Positions 53,308 through 62,665 are shown, counted from the stretch's first letter. The stretch is 64,000 nt of DNA from Thermaerobacter subterraneus DSM 13965 (GCF_000183545.2 NZ_JH976535.1:14840-78839); one strand, 5' to 3'. Numbers and translations: made by a program. The notes: generated by a model from the sequence alone, not told the origin.

Positions 53308-54123
53308 CTAACGACCCAGGCTGGGCCGGACCCGCACCTGGCGGCGCACGGTATCCACGCCCTCCAGCACGGCCACGGCGAAATAGTCCTCCACCAGCTT
53401 ACGGGCCGGCTCGGCGGTGGCAATCATCACGCCCAGGCCGGCCACCCGGGCCCCCACCTCGCGCATCAGGTCCATCATGCCGCGGGCGGTGCCGCCGCCT
53501 TTCATGAAGTCGTCCACCAGCAGCACCCGCGCCCCCTGGGGCACGGCCCGGCGCGGCACCGACATGGTGGCGATCCGCTGGGACGAACCGGACACGTAGG
53601 TGATGCTCACCGACGGCCCCTCGGTGACCCGGCTGTCCCGCCGCAGCAGCACCAGCGGCCGCCCCAGGGCCCGGGCGGTCATCAGGCCCAGGGGGATGCC
53701 CTTGGTCTCCACCGTGGCCACCAGGTCGGGCTCCTCCCCGCGGAAGCGGGTCGCGAAGAGCGCCCCCAGCCGCTCGGCCCACGTGGGCGAGAAGAGCAGG
53801 TCCGTCATGTAGACGAACCCGCCGGGCAGGATGCGCTGGGGGTCGCGCAGCTGGGCGGCCAGTTCCTCCGCCAGTTGCCAGGCCGCTGCCTCCGTGACCC
53901 GCGGCTCGTAGGTGACGCCGCCGGCCACGCCGGGGTAGGTGCGAATGGTGCCCAGTCCCTCCTGGTCCAGCACGGCCTTGACCAGGGACAGGTCGTCGCT
54001 GATGGTCGACTTGGCCGTGGCGAACCGCTCGGCGAACTGGCTGAGGGACCACAGATGGCCGGGCCTGTCGGCCAGGAGCTTCACCAGAGCGGCAATCCGC
54101 TCGCTGCGCTTGAGCTTAGCCAA
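53308..54123 (-). CDS. purR: Purine operon repressor PurR
   Basis: PRPP-responsive regulator of purine genes. N-terminal winged helix (KLKRSERIAALVKLLADRPG; ERFATAKSTISDDLSLV) and a PRTase-like domain with LLVDDFMKGGGTARGM. TTG at 54123 with GGAGGAGGG seven bases upstream gives about 271 residues, matching Bacillus PurR; it overlaps the upstream gene by 8 bases. Confidence 0.95.
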   Translation of the reverse strand: MAKLKRSERIAALVKLLADRPGHLWSLSQFAERFATAKSTISDDLSLVKAVLDQEGLGTIRTYPGVAGGVTYEPRVTEAAAWQLAEELAAQLRDPQRILPGGFVYMTDLLFSPTWAERLGALFATRFRGEEPDLVATVETKGIPLGLMTARALGRPLVLLRRDSRVTEGPSVSITYVSGSSQRIATMSVPRRAVPQGARVLLVDDFMKGGGTARGMMDLMREVGARVAGLGVMIATAEPARKLVEDYFAVAVLEGVDTVRRQVRVRPSLGR

Positions 54124-55003
54124 GGCGGGGCCCTCCTCCGGGCGGTACCGGGACGGTCGCGCAGCCGGCTCCCGTGCCATCCCCGGCGGCCGTCTCCCGC
54201 TCCGGGGACGAACCGGCCGCAGCCTGCAGTCGTGCCTCGGCCTGGCGATAGTCGGCGACCTTGTCCACGTCCATGGCCAGCTCCGGATCGGTCACCTCGA
54301 CGGCGTGGGCGCGCAGGCCGGCCAGCCGGCCCAGCCGGAGCTCCAGCTCGGCCACCGTGGCCCGGCGGGTCGCCACCCGCACCAGGACCGCCGGGCCGAA
54401 CATCATGGCCAGCTTGAGGGGCTGCTTCCGCGCAGCGTAAAGCGCCTCGGCCCACCGCAGGGCCTGCGGGGCGGCGGCCAGCCGCAGGTACAGGGCGTTG
54501 CCGCCGGTGAACTCGCCGTCGCGCAACCGGACGTAGGTACGGGCCGCACCGGGGAAACGCCGCTCCATGTTCTGGCGCCGGGCGATGGGATAGCCCACGT
54601 CGGCCCCGGCCGGGATGGCGGCCAGAAAGCGCTCCAGCACGGCGCCGTCGACCAGCGGCACGTCGCCGGTGACCAGCAGGACCCCGGTGGCCCCCGGCAG
54701 GGCCGCCTTGAGGCCCTCGAGCCCCTGCCGGACGCTGCCCAGCAGGTCGTCACCGGGCGGCACCACGCTGAACCGCCCTTCCTGCCGGGCGCGGGCCAGC
54801 ACCGTCCCGGCGTCGCCGGGGTCGGGACCGGCCAGTACCACGTGCTGCAGGGAAGGCGCCTGGAGGCAGGCCTCCACCACCCAGGCCACCATGGGCCGTC
54901 CGGCCAGGGGGACCAGCGCCTCCCACTCCGCGCCGCTCACCTGGCGCAGGGCTCCGGTGTTGCGGCGCCCCGCCAGGATGACGGCTCCCGTCACACCGTC
55001 CAC
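54116..55003 (-). CDS. MobA-like nucleotidyltransferase family protein
   Basis: NTP-transferase fold: GAVILAGRRNTGALRQVSG, VPLAGRPMVAWVVEACLQAP and LLVTGDVPLVDGAVLERFLA. Similar proteins occur beside purR and ispE in many Firmicutes, with unknown acceptor. 295 residues with a disordered tail. Between ispE and purR, overlapping purR by 8 bases, so likely cotranscribed. Confidence 0.85.
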   Translation of the reverse strand: MDGVTGAVILAGRRNTGALRQVSGAEWEALVPLAGRPMVAWVVEACLQAPSLQHVVLAGPDPGDAGTVLARARQEGRFSVVPPGDDLLGSVRQGLEGLKAALPGATGVLLVTGDVPLVDGAVLERFLAAIPAGADVGYPIARRQNMERRFPGAARTYVRLRDGEFTGGNALYLRLAAAPQALRWAEALYAARKQPLKLAMMFGPAVLVRVATRRATVAELELRLGRLAGLRAHAVEVTDPELAMDVDKVADYRQAEARLQAAAGSSPERETAAGDGTGAGCATVPVPPGGGPRLG

Positions 55004-55042
55004 GCCAGCTTCCTCCTCGCTTCCTCCCGGCTCCGGCAGGCC

Positions 55043-56107
55043 CTAAAGGGTGCGGGCCAGCCGGGCGCCGGGGTAGCAGCGCCTCAACCGCCGCCAGGCT
55101 TTTTGGGCCGCCTCCCCATGGGGGAAGATCCCCCAAACCACGGGACCGCTGCCGCTCATCCGCGCCACCACGGCTCCTTCGCGCCGCATGCGCTCCAGCG
55201 CTTCGGCCACCTCGGGGAAGGCCGCCGCCACCACGGCTTCGAAGTCGTTCCGCACCAGACGAGCGAGGCTGTGCAGGTCCCGCCGCGCCACCGCCCGGGC
55301 CACGGCGCCACCGTCGGCGAAGGCCTCCCCGGCCTGCCCTTCTCCGCACCGCCGGTCCCATTCGCCGTATGCCCAGGCCGTGGATACCGGCCGCGGCAGG
55401 GGCACCAGGACCAGGGCCAGACCGGGCCAGGAGGGCAGCACCTGGATCCGCTCCCCCTTCCCCCGGACCCGGGCCGCCCGCCCGCCCAGCAGGAAGGGGA
55501 CGTCCGCCCCCAGCCGGTCCCCCAGGCGCCGCAGGGTGGCACCATCCACAGCCAGCCTCCACAGCCGGCGCAGCCCCCGCAGCACCGCCGCCGCATCGGC
55601 ACTGCCACCGCCCAGCCCGGCTCCCGCGGCCACCCGCTTGACCAGCCGGATGTCGACGCCGGCCGCCACGTCCAGCGCCTGCTGCAGCAGGCGCGCCGCC
55701 CGCCAGGCCAGGTTGTCCGGCCCCGAGGGGACCGGCGGGGCGAGGGGTGCGCCCAGGGCATCGCCTCGGCCCGGCATCGCCCCGGGGAGTGCCTCCCCCC
55801 CGGGCATGACCGCAGCTGGACCGGAGGGGACCCACCGGGCCGGCGCCGGTTCCGGCCCCGCCTCCGCGCCGGCTTCCGGCTCCGCCGGGCCGCCGCCCGG
55901 TGCGGCCCCGGCCGGTTCGACCGCCAGGCGAACGGCGCCGTCGCCACGCCAGCGCAGTTCCAGGTCGTCGCGCCAGCTGATCCGGTGCAGCACCGAGTCG
56001 ATCTCGTGATAACCGTCAGGGCGGCGCGGCCCGATGCGCAGGTGCAGGTTGATCTTGGCGTAGGCCCGCACCCGCACCACCGCCGGCGCCGGCCAGCGGT
56101 CCTGCAA
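55043..56107 (-). CDS. ispE: 4-Diphosphocytidyl-2-C-methyl-D-erythritol kinase
   Basis: GHMP kinase of the non-mevalonate isoprenoid route. AYAKINLHLRIGPRRPDGYH, ATP loop VAAGAGLGGGSADAAAVLRG and C-terminal MSGSGPVVWGIFP. A 65-residue Pro/Ala/Gly insertion after residue 70 interrupts the N-terminal domain. TTG at 56107 lies seven bases after GGAGGGAG. Confidence 0.94.
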   Translation of the reverse strand: MQDRWPAPAVVRVRAYAKINLHLRIGPRRPDGYHEIDSVLHRISWRDDLELRWRGDGAVRLAVEPAGAAPGGGPAEPEAGAEAGPEPAPARWVPSGPAAVMPGGEALPGAMPGRGDALGAPLAPPVPSGPDNLAWRAARLLQQALDVAAGVDIRLVKRVAAGAGLGGGSADAAAVLRGLRRLWRLAVDGATLRRLGDRLGADVPFLLGGRAARVRGKGERIQVLPSWPGLALVLVPLPRPVSTAWAYGEWDRRCGEGQAGEAFADGGAVARAVARRDLHSLARLVRNDFEAVVAAAFPEVAEALERMRREGAVVARMSGSGPVVWGIFPHGEAAQKAWRRLRRCYPGARLARTL

Positions 56108-56318
56108 CGCCCGGCTCCCTCCCCCGTCGTTGCCCCGCCGCCAGGGGCTCCCGTGGAGCACCAACCGTCAGGGCATACCTTCGGCACAAACCCATGAGCA
56201 CTTCGTCCTGAAGGGCGCAGCTCCTGTTCCCCCGCCTACGGGACGCGTTCCTCCCGGCGCCGGCGGGTGCCGGCGGGCGTCGGCGACCGTGCGCTGGAGC
56301 GGCCGTGCGCTGCAAACG

Positions 56319-56345
56319 AAAAAGAGCACCGCGCCTGCGGTGCTC
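56319..56345 (-). terminator. Intrinsic terminator of veg
   Basis: GAGCACCGC / GCGGTGCTC, 4-base loop, then TTTTTCGTTT in the minus direction. Forty-five bases past the veg stop. Confidence 0.85.
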
Positions 56346-56389
56346 CCGCCCCTGCGCCTTTTCGGCCCCACCGGCCGGCGGAGACGCCG

Positions 56390-56677
56390 TCAACTGGCCG
56401 ATGAGGCCGAAAAGTTCAGCTTCTTGCGCTCGTTGCCGTTGTACACGCTGACCTCTACCATGGCGGTCAGCAGGTCGGCATAGGTATACGACAGCCTGCG
56501 GTTCTGGTACTCCTCGTCCAGCTTGATGACGAACAGGTTGGGATAGGTCTTCTCCAGGGTGCCTTCCCGTTCGACGATGCGCCGGCGCCCCTTGTTGGCG
56601 CGGATGCGGACCCGCTTGCCCACGTAGTTCTCCAGGTCTCGCCGGATCTCGGCGAGCACGTTCCGCGACTCGCCCAC
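56390..56677 (-). CDS. veg: Veg protein (biofilm regulator)
   Basis: Conserved small protein that stimulates biofilm formation in Bacillus. LAEIRRDLENYVGKRVRIRA, IVEREGTLEKTYPNLFVIKL and RRLSYTYADLLTAMVEVSVY are typical. GTG at 56677 follows AAAGGGGTG. 95 residues. Strong promoter and terminator make it monocistronic. Confidence 0.93.
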   Translation of the reverse strand: MGESRNVLAEIRRDLENYVGKRVRIRANKGRRRIVEREGTLEKTYPNLFVIKLDEEYQNRRLSYTYADLLTAMVEVSVYNGNERKKLNFSASSAS

Positions 56678-56712
56678 AGGAACACCCCTTTTGCCCCGCA
56701 AGCTCAAGCCCC

Positions 56713-56741
56713 ATTATACTGCATTCACCCGGGCGAGTCAA
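56713..56741 (-). promoter_or_regulatory. Strong sigma-A promoter of veg
   Basis: TTGACT, 17-base spacer, perfect TATAAT. Start near 56706, leader about 30 bases. Bacillus veg also has one of the strongest known vegetative promoters. Confidence 0.85.
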
Positions 56742-56903
56742 AAGCGGTAGTCTACCAGAGGCCTTTTTCGAGTGTCAAGCGAGAATTGTCGGTGAGCCCA
56801 ACCGCCGCTCCGCGACCGCCGCCCCACCGCGTGGAGGGGGCTTTCCAGGGACCCGCAGTGCGCGTGCCGCACCCCAGGGGCGCGGCACGCCGGCAGGCCG
56901 GTG

Positions 56904-57386
56904 TCACTTGGTGTAGCGGTCGGCCACCGAGGAGGCCGCGTAGGAGTCGGGCTTGATCTTGGCGTCAAAGCCGCTGCCGACCACCATGCCGACGATCTCC
57001 CGGATCAGGTCCCGGGTCTCGCCCTGCATGCCCACGTCCAGGTGGATCTCCACGTTGGGCAGCCGCCCGCCCCTCTGGGCCAGCCGCTCCGCCAGGCGGG
57101 TGGCCAGGGACAGGCTCAGGCTCGCCTCGTAGAAGATCTTCTGCCGCAGGCTGGTGATCTTCCGCTGCTTGCGCACCTGGTAGAAGTACCGCGCGCCCTT
57201 CCCCAGCCGGTGGATCACTACGGCCGTGACGAACTGGGTCTGCTGCCGGACCTGGGAGTCGGTGCCGATGATCAGCTTGTACTGGGCATCGGGTTCGGCA
57301 CGGATGTAGTCCAGGATCTCGGCACACAGGCCGTCGAAGGAGAGGGCACCGCGGGTTGGGCTGATGAAGGGTGTCTGCACGGCCAT
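56904..57386 (-). CDS. RNase H-like YkuK family protein
   Basis: Conserved DUF458/YkuK fold. FISPTRGALSFDGLCAEILD, LIIGTDSQVRQQTQFVTAVV and VEIHLDVGMQGETRDLIREI with acidic residues in RNase H-like positions. 160 residues. ATG at 57386. Lies between veg and rsmA. Substrate unknown. Confidence 0.88.
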   Translation of the reverse strand: MAVQTPFISPTRGALSFDGLCAEILDYIRAEPDAQYKLIIGTDSQVRQQTQFVTAVVIHRLGKGARYFYQVRKQRKITSLRQKIFYEASLSLSLATRLAERLAQRGGRLPNVEIHLDVGMQGETRDLIREIVGMVVGSGFDAKIKPDSYAASSVADRYTK

Positions 57387-57432
57387 TTCCCCCCGGCCGG
57401 AAGCCCACTGCGAGCCGCTGCAAGGATTGCCG

Positions 57433-57463
57433 CTTGAGTGCTCGTTGTTCTTCAGTGCTCGTT
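57433..57463 (-). repeat. 14-bp direct repeat in the YkuK-gene leader
   Basis: AACGAGCACTGAAG and AACGAGCACTCAAG, period 17, on the minus strand. The distal copy overlaps the rsmA stop codon. A TATAAT (57468-57473) lies just upstream and may start a separate transcript. Confidence 0.65.
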
Positions 57464-58396
57464 ATTCATTATATCCAAGGACGGCCCGCCGCCGGGCAGG
57501 GGCGGTCGCCCTGGGGGGAACAACTGATTGGCCAGGCGCGCAAACCCTTCCAGATCGACGTTCTCGGGCCGGGCTCCCGGGTCGATCCCGGCCGCCCGGC
57601 ACGCCGCCTCGGCCTGCACCCGCTCCACCGCCGGATGGGCCGCCAGGGCGTTGGCCAGGCGCTTGCGGCGTTGGCTGAAGGCCGCCCGCACCAGCGCGAA
57701 CAGGGCCTCCGGGTCGGCCACCGCCACCGGCGGGCGCAGGTGGGGCCACAGGCGCACCACCGCCGAGTCCACCTCCGGCCGGGGCCAGAAGGCACCCGCC
57801 GGCACGGTGCCCAGCCGCTCCACCCGGGCATGGTAGGCGACGAAGACCGTCAGCGCGCCGTAGGCCGCGGAGCCCGGCGCAGCCACCAGCCGGTCGACCA
57901 CCTCCGCCTGCAAGGTGAGCACGGCCCGCTCCCACCGGATGGGAGCTTCAAGCCAGCGCACCAGGAAAGGCGACGTGATGGCGTAGGGAAGGTTGCTGGC
58001 CAGCTTGACCGGCCCCCCCGCCGGGTCTTGGCGCGACGCCAGGCGGTCCAGGTCGACGGCCAGGATGTCCCCCTCCACCAGCTCCAGGTTCGGCAGGTGC
58101 CCCAGCCGCTCCCGCAGGGCCGCGGCCAGCCGGCGGTCGACCTCCACCGCCCGCACCCGGCCGGCCCGCTGCGCCAGGCGCTCCGTCAGGGCGCCCAGGC
58201 CCGGTCCCACCTCGATCACCAGATCGTCCGGGCCGGGTTCCACCGCGGCGACGATCCGTTCCGCCCAGTTGTCGTCGACCAGGAAGTTCTGTCCCAGCCG
58301 CCGGCTGGGCCGCACGCCGTACCGTTCGAGCCACCGGCGCAGCTCGGACCGGTGGGTGGCCCTGTGGGCCCCGGGCCCCCTTTCCTGGCCCTGCAT
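57452..58396 (-). CDS. rsmA: 16S rRNA dimethyladenosine transferase (RsmA/KsgA)
   Basis: Dimethylates A1518/A1519 of 16S rRNA. RRLGQNFLVDDNWAERIVAA, SAM motif VIEVGPGLGALTERLA, VEGDILAVDL, and catalytic KLASNLPYAITSP. ATG at 58396, giving 314 residues. The frame remains open upstream with Gly/Pro-rich sequence, so a longer form is possible. Confidence 0.95.
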   Translation of the reverse strand: MQGQERGPGAHRATHRSELRRWLERYGVRPSRRLGQNFLVDDNWAERIVAAVEPGPDDLVIEVGPGLGALTERLAQRAGRVRAVEVDRRLAAALRERLGHLPNLELVEGDILAVDLDRLASRQDPAGGPVKLASNLPYAITSPFLVRWLEAPIRWERAVLTLQAEVVDRLVAAPGSAAYGALTVFVAYHARVERLGTVPAGAFWPRPEVDSAVVRLWPHLRPPVAVADPEALFALVRAAFSQRRKRLANALAAHPAVERVQAEAACRAAGIDPGARPENVDLEGFARLANQLFPPGRPPLPGGGPSLDIMNNEH

Positions 58397-58723
58397 GCCG
58401 GACGAACCTGCCACACCCCGTGCCTCCTCGAACAGCCCCGTGGTACCGGCGGGATCCGGGCCGGGACCGGTACCCGGGCCGGGGCCGCCTGGCCCGGTAC
58501 CGCCGCCCCGACGACCATCCCCACGGCGGCACCGGCTGACCCGCGTGGACCGGCTGACCAGCGTGGTTCCAGGTGGCCGGCCAGCCTGGCGGCCGCGCGG
58601 CCCGGCCCCCAGCGTCATCGCCGGCGCGGGCCGCCGGCACCGCCGCTGCCCGGCTCCGCGGATCCTGCCCGCCTGCCGGGTCGCGGTTCCGGCCGGCCCG
58701 GCGCCGGGGCCCGCTCCTCCCGT
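58397..58723. other. Intergenic or extended rsmA N-terminus
   Basis: About 330 bases, low complexity and very GC-rich. Bacillus has yabE and rnmV here; no remnant was recognised. The rsmA frame is open through most of it. Confidence 0.4.
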
Positions 58724-59608
58724 CTAGAGGCCTTCGCCCCCCGCCGGGCGGCCGGCTTCCTCCCCCCGGGGCGGCCCCGACGGGGCCACCGGGGGAAGGG
58801 CGAGCCGGAAGAGCCGGGCCGCGTTGGCCGTGGTCTGGGCGGCCAGCCGGTCCAGGGGAAGCCCGCGCTCGGCGGCAATCCGCTCGGCCACCAGCCGCAC
58901 CCAGGCCGGCTGGTTCCGCCGGCCCCGGTGGGGATGGGGCGCCAGGAAGGGCGCGTCCGTCTCCACCAGCAGCCGTTCCAGGGGCACCGCCCTGGCGGTG
59001 GCTCGAGCGTCCTCGCCGTTCTTGAAGGTCACCGGCCCGTCCAGCCCGATGAACCAGCCCGCCGCGGCCCAGCGGGCGGCCCAGTCGGGACCGGCGCTGA
59101 AGCAGTGCAGCACGCCTTCCACCTGCGGCCGGCCCGGCGCCGCCAGCAGGTCCCAGAGGTCGTCCACCGCGTCCCGCTGGTGGATGATCACCGGCAACCC
59201 CAAATCCGCCGCCAGCTCCAGCTGGGCCAGGAAAGCCTTCTTCTGCTGGGCTTCCCCCGCGCGGCCGCGGTGGTAGTCGAGCCCGATCTCCCCGATGGCC
59301 ACCACCCGCGGGTGGGCGGCCAGGCGGCGCAGCTCGGCCAGGGCCGCGGCGGTGCACTCCCCGGCGCTGTAGGGATGGATGCCCACCGCGGCGTAGACGT
59401 CCTGATACCCCTCGGCCAGGGCCACGGCCCGGCGGGAGCTTTCCAGGTCGATGCCGATGGTGATCATGGCCACCACCCCGGCCGCCCGGGCGGCGGCCAC
59501 CACCTGGTCCCGGTCCCGGTCGAAGTCGGGGAAGTCCAGGTGGCAGTGGGTATCCACGAGGGCCAGCGGGCCCAGCCCGGTGGCCTGCGCCCCCGCTCCG
59601 GGCCTCAC
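58724..59608 (-). CDS. tatD: TatD family hydrolase
   Basis: Metal-dependent hydrolase/DNase. LVDTHCHLDFPDFDRDRDQV, AVGIHPYSAGECT, GEIGLDYHRG, IIHQRDA, GVLHCFSAG and VETDAPFLAP carry the metal ligands. 294 residues with a Pro/Gly tail. GTG start overlaps the metG stop by 4 bases. Confidence 0.95.
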   Translation of the reverse strand: MRPGAGAQATGLGPLALVDTHCHLDFPDFDRDRDQVVAAARAAGVVAMITIGIDLESSRRAVALAEGYQDVYAAVGIHPYSAGECTAAALAELRRLAAHPRVVAIGEIGLDYHRGRAGEAQQKKAFLAQLELAADLGLPVIIHQRDAVDDLWDLLAAPGRPQVEGVLHCFSAGPDWAARWAAAGWFIGLDGPVTFKNGEDARATARAVPLERLLVETDAPFLAPHPHRGRRNQPAWVRLVAERIAAERGLPLDRLAAQTTANAARLFRLALPPVAPSGPPRGEEAGRPAGGEGL

Positions 59609-61674
59609 CGGATCCGGCTCCCTTCCCCGATGGGACGGTCGGTGGTGAGCAGGGCCAGCCCCTGGCCGTCCTCCGCCGCCAGGACCATGCCCTGGGATTC
59701 CACGCCGCGGATCACGGCGGGCTTGAGGTTCGCCACCACCACGATGGTCTTCCCCACCAGTTCCTCCGGCCGGTAATGGGCAGCGATCCCCGCCACGATC
59801 TGGCGGCGTTCCCCGCCCAGGTCGACCTCCAGGCGCAGGAGCCGGTCGGCCCGCGGGTGCTTCTCGGCGTGGATCACCCGAGCCGTGCGCAACTCGATCC
59901 GCCCGAACTCTTCAATGGTCACCTGGCCGGCCGGGGCGGCGCCGCCGCCGGCACCGGCCGGACCGGCCGCTGCCGCCGTCCCGGCCTGGGGCGTGGGCTT
60001 GGTCCCGGCAGCCGCCGCCACCGCAGGGCCCGCCGGCGCTGCCGTCACCCCATCGCCGGCCTCCCGGGCCGCCGGTTCGTCCAGCTCGATGCGCGGGAAC
60101 AGGGGCTGGTCGCGGACCACCCGCGCCCCCGCCGGCAACTGCCCCCATTCCAGGCCCTGCTGCCAGCCTGCCGGCCGGTAGTCCGGCCCCAGGCCCAGCT
60201 GGGTCCAGAGCCGGGCCGGCGTCTCCACCAGGAAGGGCGAGAGCAGCACCCCGACCACCCGCGCCGTCTCGGCCACGTCGTAAAGAACGGCCTCCAGCCG
60301 GTCCTGCCGGCCCTCCCGGCGCAGCGCCCAGGGTGCCTGTTCGTCGATGTACTTGTTGGCCCGGCCGATCAGGTCCCAGATGGCCTGCAGGGCCGCCGGC
60401 AGGTCGAACCGGTCCAGGGCCTGTTCCACCCGCGCTGCCGTTTCCCGGGCCGCCGCCGCCAGCACGCCGTCGCTGGCCCCGGCGGGCGGCCGCGGGATGC
60501 GACCGTCCAGGAAGCGCTGGATCATCCCCGTGGTCCGCCAGGCCAGGTTGCCCAGGTCGTTGGCCAGGTCGGTGTTGAGCCGCCGCACCAGGGCCTCTTC
60601 GCTGTAGCTGCCGTCGTCGCCGAAGGGCACCTCCCGCAGGAGGAAGTAGCGCACCGGGTCGACGCCGTATTTCTCGATCAGCTGCACCGGGTCGATCACC
60701 TGGCCGCCCGCCCGCGACTTGCCGATCTTGCCGCCGTCGATCAGCAGCCAGCCGTGGCCGTACACGCAGCGGGGCAGGGGCTCGCCCAGGGCCATCAGCA
60801 GGGCGGGCCAGATGATGGCATGGAAGCGCAGGATGTCCTTGCCGATCAGGTGGACGTCCGCCGGCCAGAAGCGTCGGTAGAGCTCGCCGTCGGGCCAGCC
60901 CAGGGCGGTGATGTAGTTGGCCAGGGCGTCGATCCAGACGTAGATCACGTGGTCCGGGTCGAAGGGCACGGGGATGCCCCAGCGGAAGGAGGTGCGGGAC
61001 ACCGAGAGGTCCTGCAGCCCCTGGCGGATGAAGGCGATCACCTCGTTCCGCCGGCTGGGCGGCTGGATGAACCCGGGGTGCCGCTCGATGTGCTCCAGCA
61101 GGGGCTCGGCGTACCGGGAAAGCCGGAAGAAGTAGCTTTCCTCCTGCAGCCGCTCCACCGGCGTCTCGTGGACCGGGCAACGCCCCCCGTCCAGCAGCTC
61201 CGCCTCGGTGTAGTAGGCCTCGCAGGCCGTGCAGTAGAGGCCTTCGTAGACCCCCTTGTAGATATCCCCCTTGTCATACAGGCGCTGGAAGATCTGCTGC
61301 ACCCGCGCCTTGTGCCGCGGCTCGGTGGTGCGAATGAAATCGTCGTAGCTGATGTGCAGCCTCTGCCAGAGCTGCCGGGTCGCCTCCACGATGGGATCGA
61401 TGTACTCCAGGGGCTCCTTGCCCGCCTGGCGTGCCGCCCGCTCGATCTTCTGGCCGTGCTCGTCGGTTCCGGTGAGCAACCAGGTCTCATCGCCCCGCAG
61501 CCGGTGGTAACGGGCCAGGGCATCGGCGGCCACCGTGGTGTAGGTGTGCCCGATGTGCAACCGGTCGTTGGGGTAGTAGATCGGGGTGGTGATGTAGAAC
61601 CGGCCCCGGCCGCGGCCGGCCTGCGACCCGGCCGGCTCCTGTGCCGGGAACTGCGTTGCCGACGAACCTGCCAT
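59605..61674 (-). CDS. metG: Methionyl-tRNA synthetase with EMAP-like tail
   Basis: Charges tRNA-Met. HIGH motif (40-43), zinc knuckle CTACEAYY with CPVH, and the catalytic lysine loop reading GGKIGKSRAG rather than the usual KMSKS. A C-terminal tRNA-binding domain (IELRTARVIHAEKHPRADRL; VVVANLKPAVIRGVESQGMV) is linked by a 60-residue Ala/Gly linker. ATG at 61674 after AGGAGGTG. 689 residues. Controlled by the T-box leader. Confidence 0.96.
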   Translation of the reverse strand: MAGSSATQFPAQEPAGSQAGRGRGRFYITTPIYYPNDRLHIGHTYTTVAADALARYHRLRGDETWLLTGTDEHGQKIERAARQAGKEPLEYIDPIVEATRQLWQRLHISYDDFIRTTEPRHKARVQQIFQRLYDKGDIYKGVYEGLYCTACEAYYTEAELLDGGRCPVHETPVERLQEESYFFRLSRYAEPLLEHIERHPGFIQPPSRRNEVIAFIRQGLQDLSVSRTSFRWGIPVPFDPDHVIYVWIDALANYITALGWPDGELYRRFWPADVHLIGKDILRFHAIIWPALLMALGEPLPRCVYGHGWLLIDGGKIGKSRAGGQVIDPVQLIEKYGVDPVRYFLLREVPFGDDGSYSEEALVRRLNTDLANDLGNLAWRTTGMIQRFLDGRIPRPPAGASDGVLAAAARETAARVEQALDRFDLPAALQAIWDLIGRANKYIDEQAPWALRREGRQDRLEAVLYDVAETARVVGVLLSPFLVETPARLWTQLGLGPDYRPAGWQQGLEWGQLPAGARVVRDQPLFPRIELDEPAAREAGDGVTAAPAGPAVAAAAGTKPTPQAGTAAAAGPAGAGGGAAPAGQVTIEEFGRIELRTARVIHAEKHPRADRLLRLEVDLGGERRQIVAGIAAHYRPEELVGKTIVVVANLKPAVIRGVESQGMVLAAEDGQGLALLTTDRPIGEGSRIR

Positions 61675-61731
61675 CACCGTGCACCTCCTGTCCTCCGCTG
61701 GGCTGGAAGATGGGCCCGGGCCGGGCAAAAG

Positions 61732-62010
61732 AAAAAGCCCCGCGCCCGGCAAGGGCGAGGGACTCTCGCGGTACCACCCTGCTTCACCCGCCCCTTGCGG
61801 GGACGGGCCTTGGCACCCCGCCAGCGCCAGGCCTGACGCCGCGTTGCCTGCACCAGCGGGGCTTGCGCGTTCACGGGCGCACCCGGCCGGGCCTACTGGG
61901 CTGGCGCCGTTGGGCCGGCGGCTCCGGGGCCATGTTCGCCGGGCGGACGGGCGGGCTTGCACCATCCCCGCCTCGCTGGGGCGTCCGGACCGGTTACTCA
62001 TCCCCTTCAT
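61732..62010 (-). promoter_or_regulatory. T-box riboswitch of metG
   Basis: The minus strand carries the T-box core AGGGTGGTACCGCG (61767-61780), followed by a terminator stem (CCCTCGCCC / GGGCGCGGG, one mismatch) and TTTTT. Near the 5' end, GGATGAGTAA matches the AGTA element of stem I. A specifier ATG in GAACATGG (61931-61933) fits methionine. Uncharged tRNA-Met should favour the antiterminator. Confidence 0.88.
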
Positions 62011-62039
62011 GGCCTTTGCTATTACTATGGTTCCGGACC

Positions 62040-62572
62040 GGTGGCCTGCGGGTTTCGGGGGAAGACCCCCTTTTCCCGGGTTCCTCCCGCTTGCGCCGTA
62101 TTTTGGCTTGGCCGTGCCCCCGCTGTCAAGTTTGCCGGCACCGGGGCCGCTCCCGTGCGCGCAGCCGCCCTGGCCCGCCGCTCCTGGTCCTTGGCCTGGG
62201 CCCGTTGCAACGTCGGCGCCGGGGCTGGCGAACCAGCCCGCCCTCGGAGTCACCTCGCCTGCGCTTGCAGCCGGGATCATGGCCGGACCGGCCGGGACAA
62301 CCGGCTGGGGTGTCTCCCTCGCCTAGGCGTCACCACCGCCTTCCAATACCGCAAGCGGGCGCCCCGACCGCCCTTCGGCGAGCGCTTGCGGATCCGCAGC
62401 CGGACCGGGGGTCCGGGACCCGTCCGGGCGTGCCGCGGCCCGGCAGGGTGTTCGACGGTTCGGCCGGGGGTTCCGCCCCAGGCCGGGTTCACCGCCGCCC
62501 GGCCTGGCGTTCCCCGGCAACGCCGGTGGCCCCGTTCCGTAAGCTTTTTCCCACCCAGCCATTCCGTTGGCG
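62040..62572. other. Divergent intergenic region metG / abrB
   Basis: Roughly 530 GC-rich bases without a gene. A weak -10-like ATAGTAAT (62030 area, minus strand) may start the T-box RNA. CCGGACCGG is repeated at 61985 and 62033. Confidence 0.4.
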
Positions 62573-62580
62573 TTGTCGAG
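62573..62580 (+). promoter_or_regulatory. Spo0A-box-like site at abrB
   Basis: TTGTCGAG matches the Spo0A box TTGTCGAA at 7 of 8 positions and ends 7 bases before the -35. Spo0A represses abrB in Bacillus. Confidence 0.4.
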
Positions 62581-62587
62581 ATGTGTC

Positions 62588-62616
62588 TTGACGTTTTTTG
62601 GTACTGGTGCTACGGT
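62588..62616 (+). promoter_or_regulatory. Promoter of abrB
   Basis: TTGACG, 17-base spacer, TACGGT preceded by TGC (extended -10). Start near 62623, leader about 43 bases. Confidence 0.5.
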
Positions 62617-62665
62617 CTTGATAGAGGGGCAAAAGAAATCAGCGGTTAAGGGGGCCTCTGGGTAA

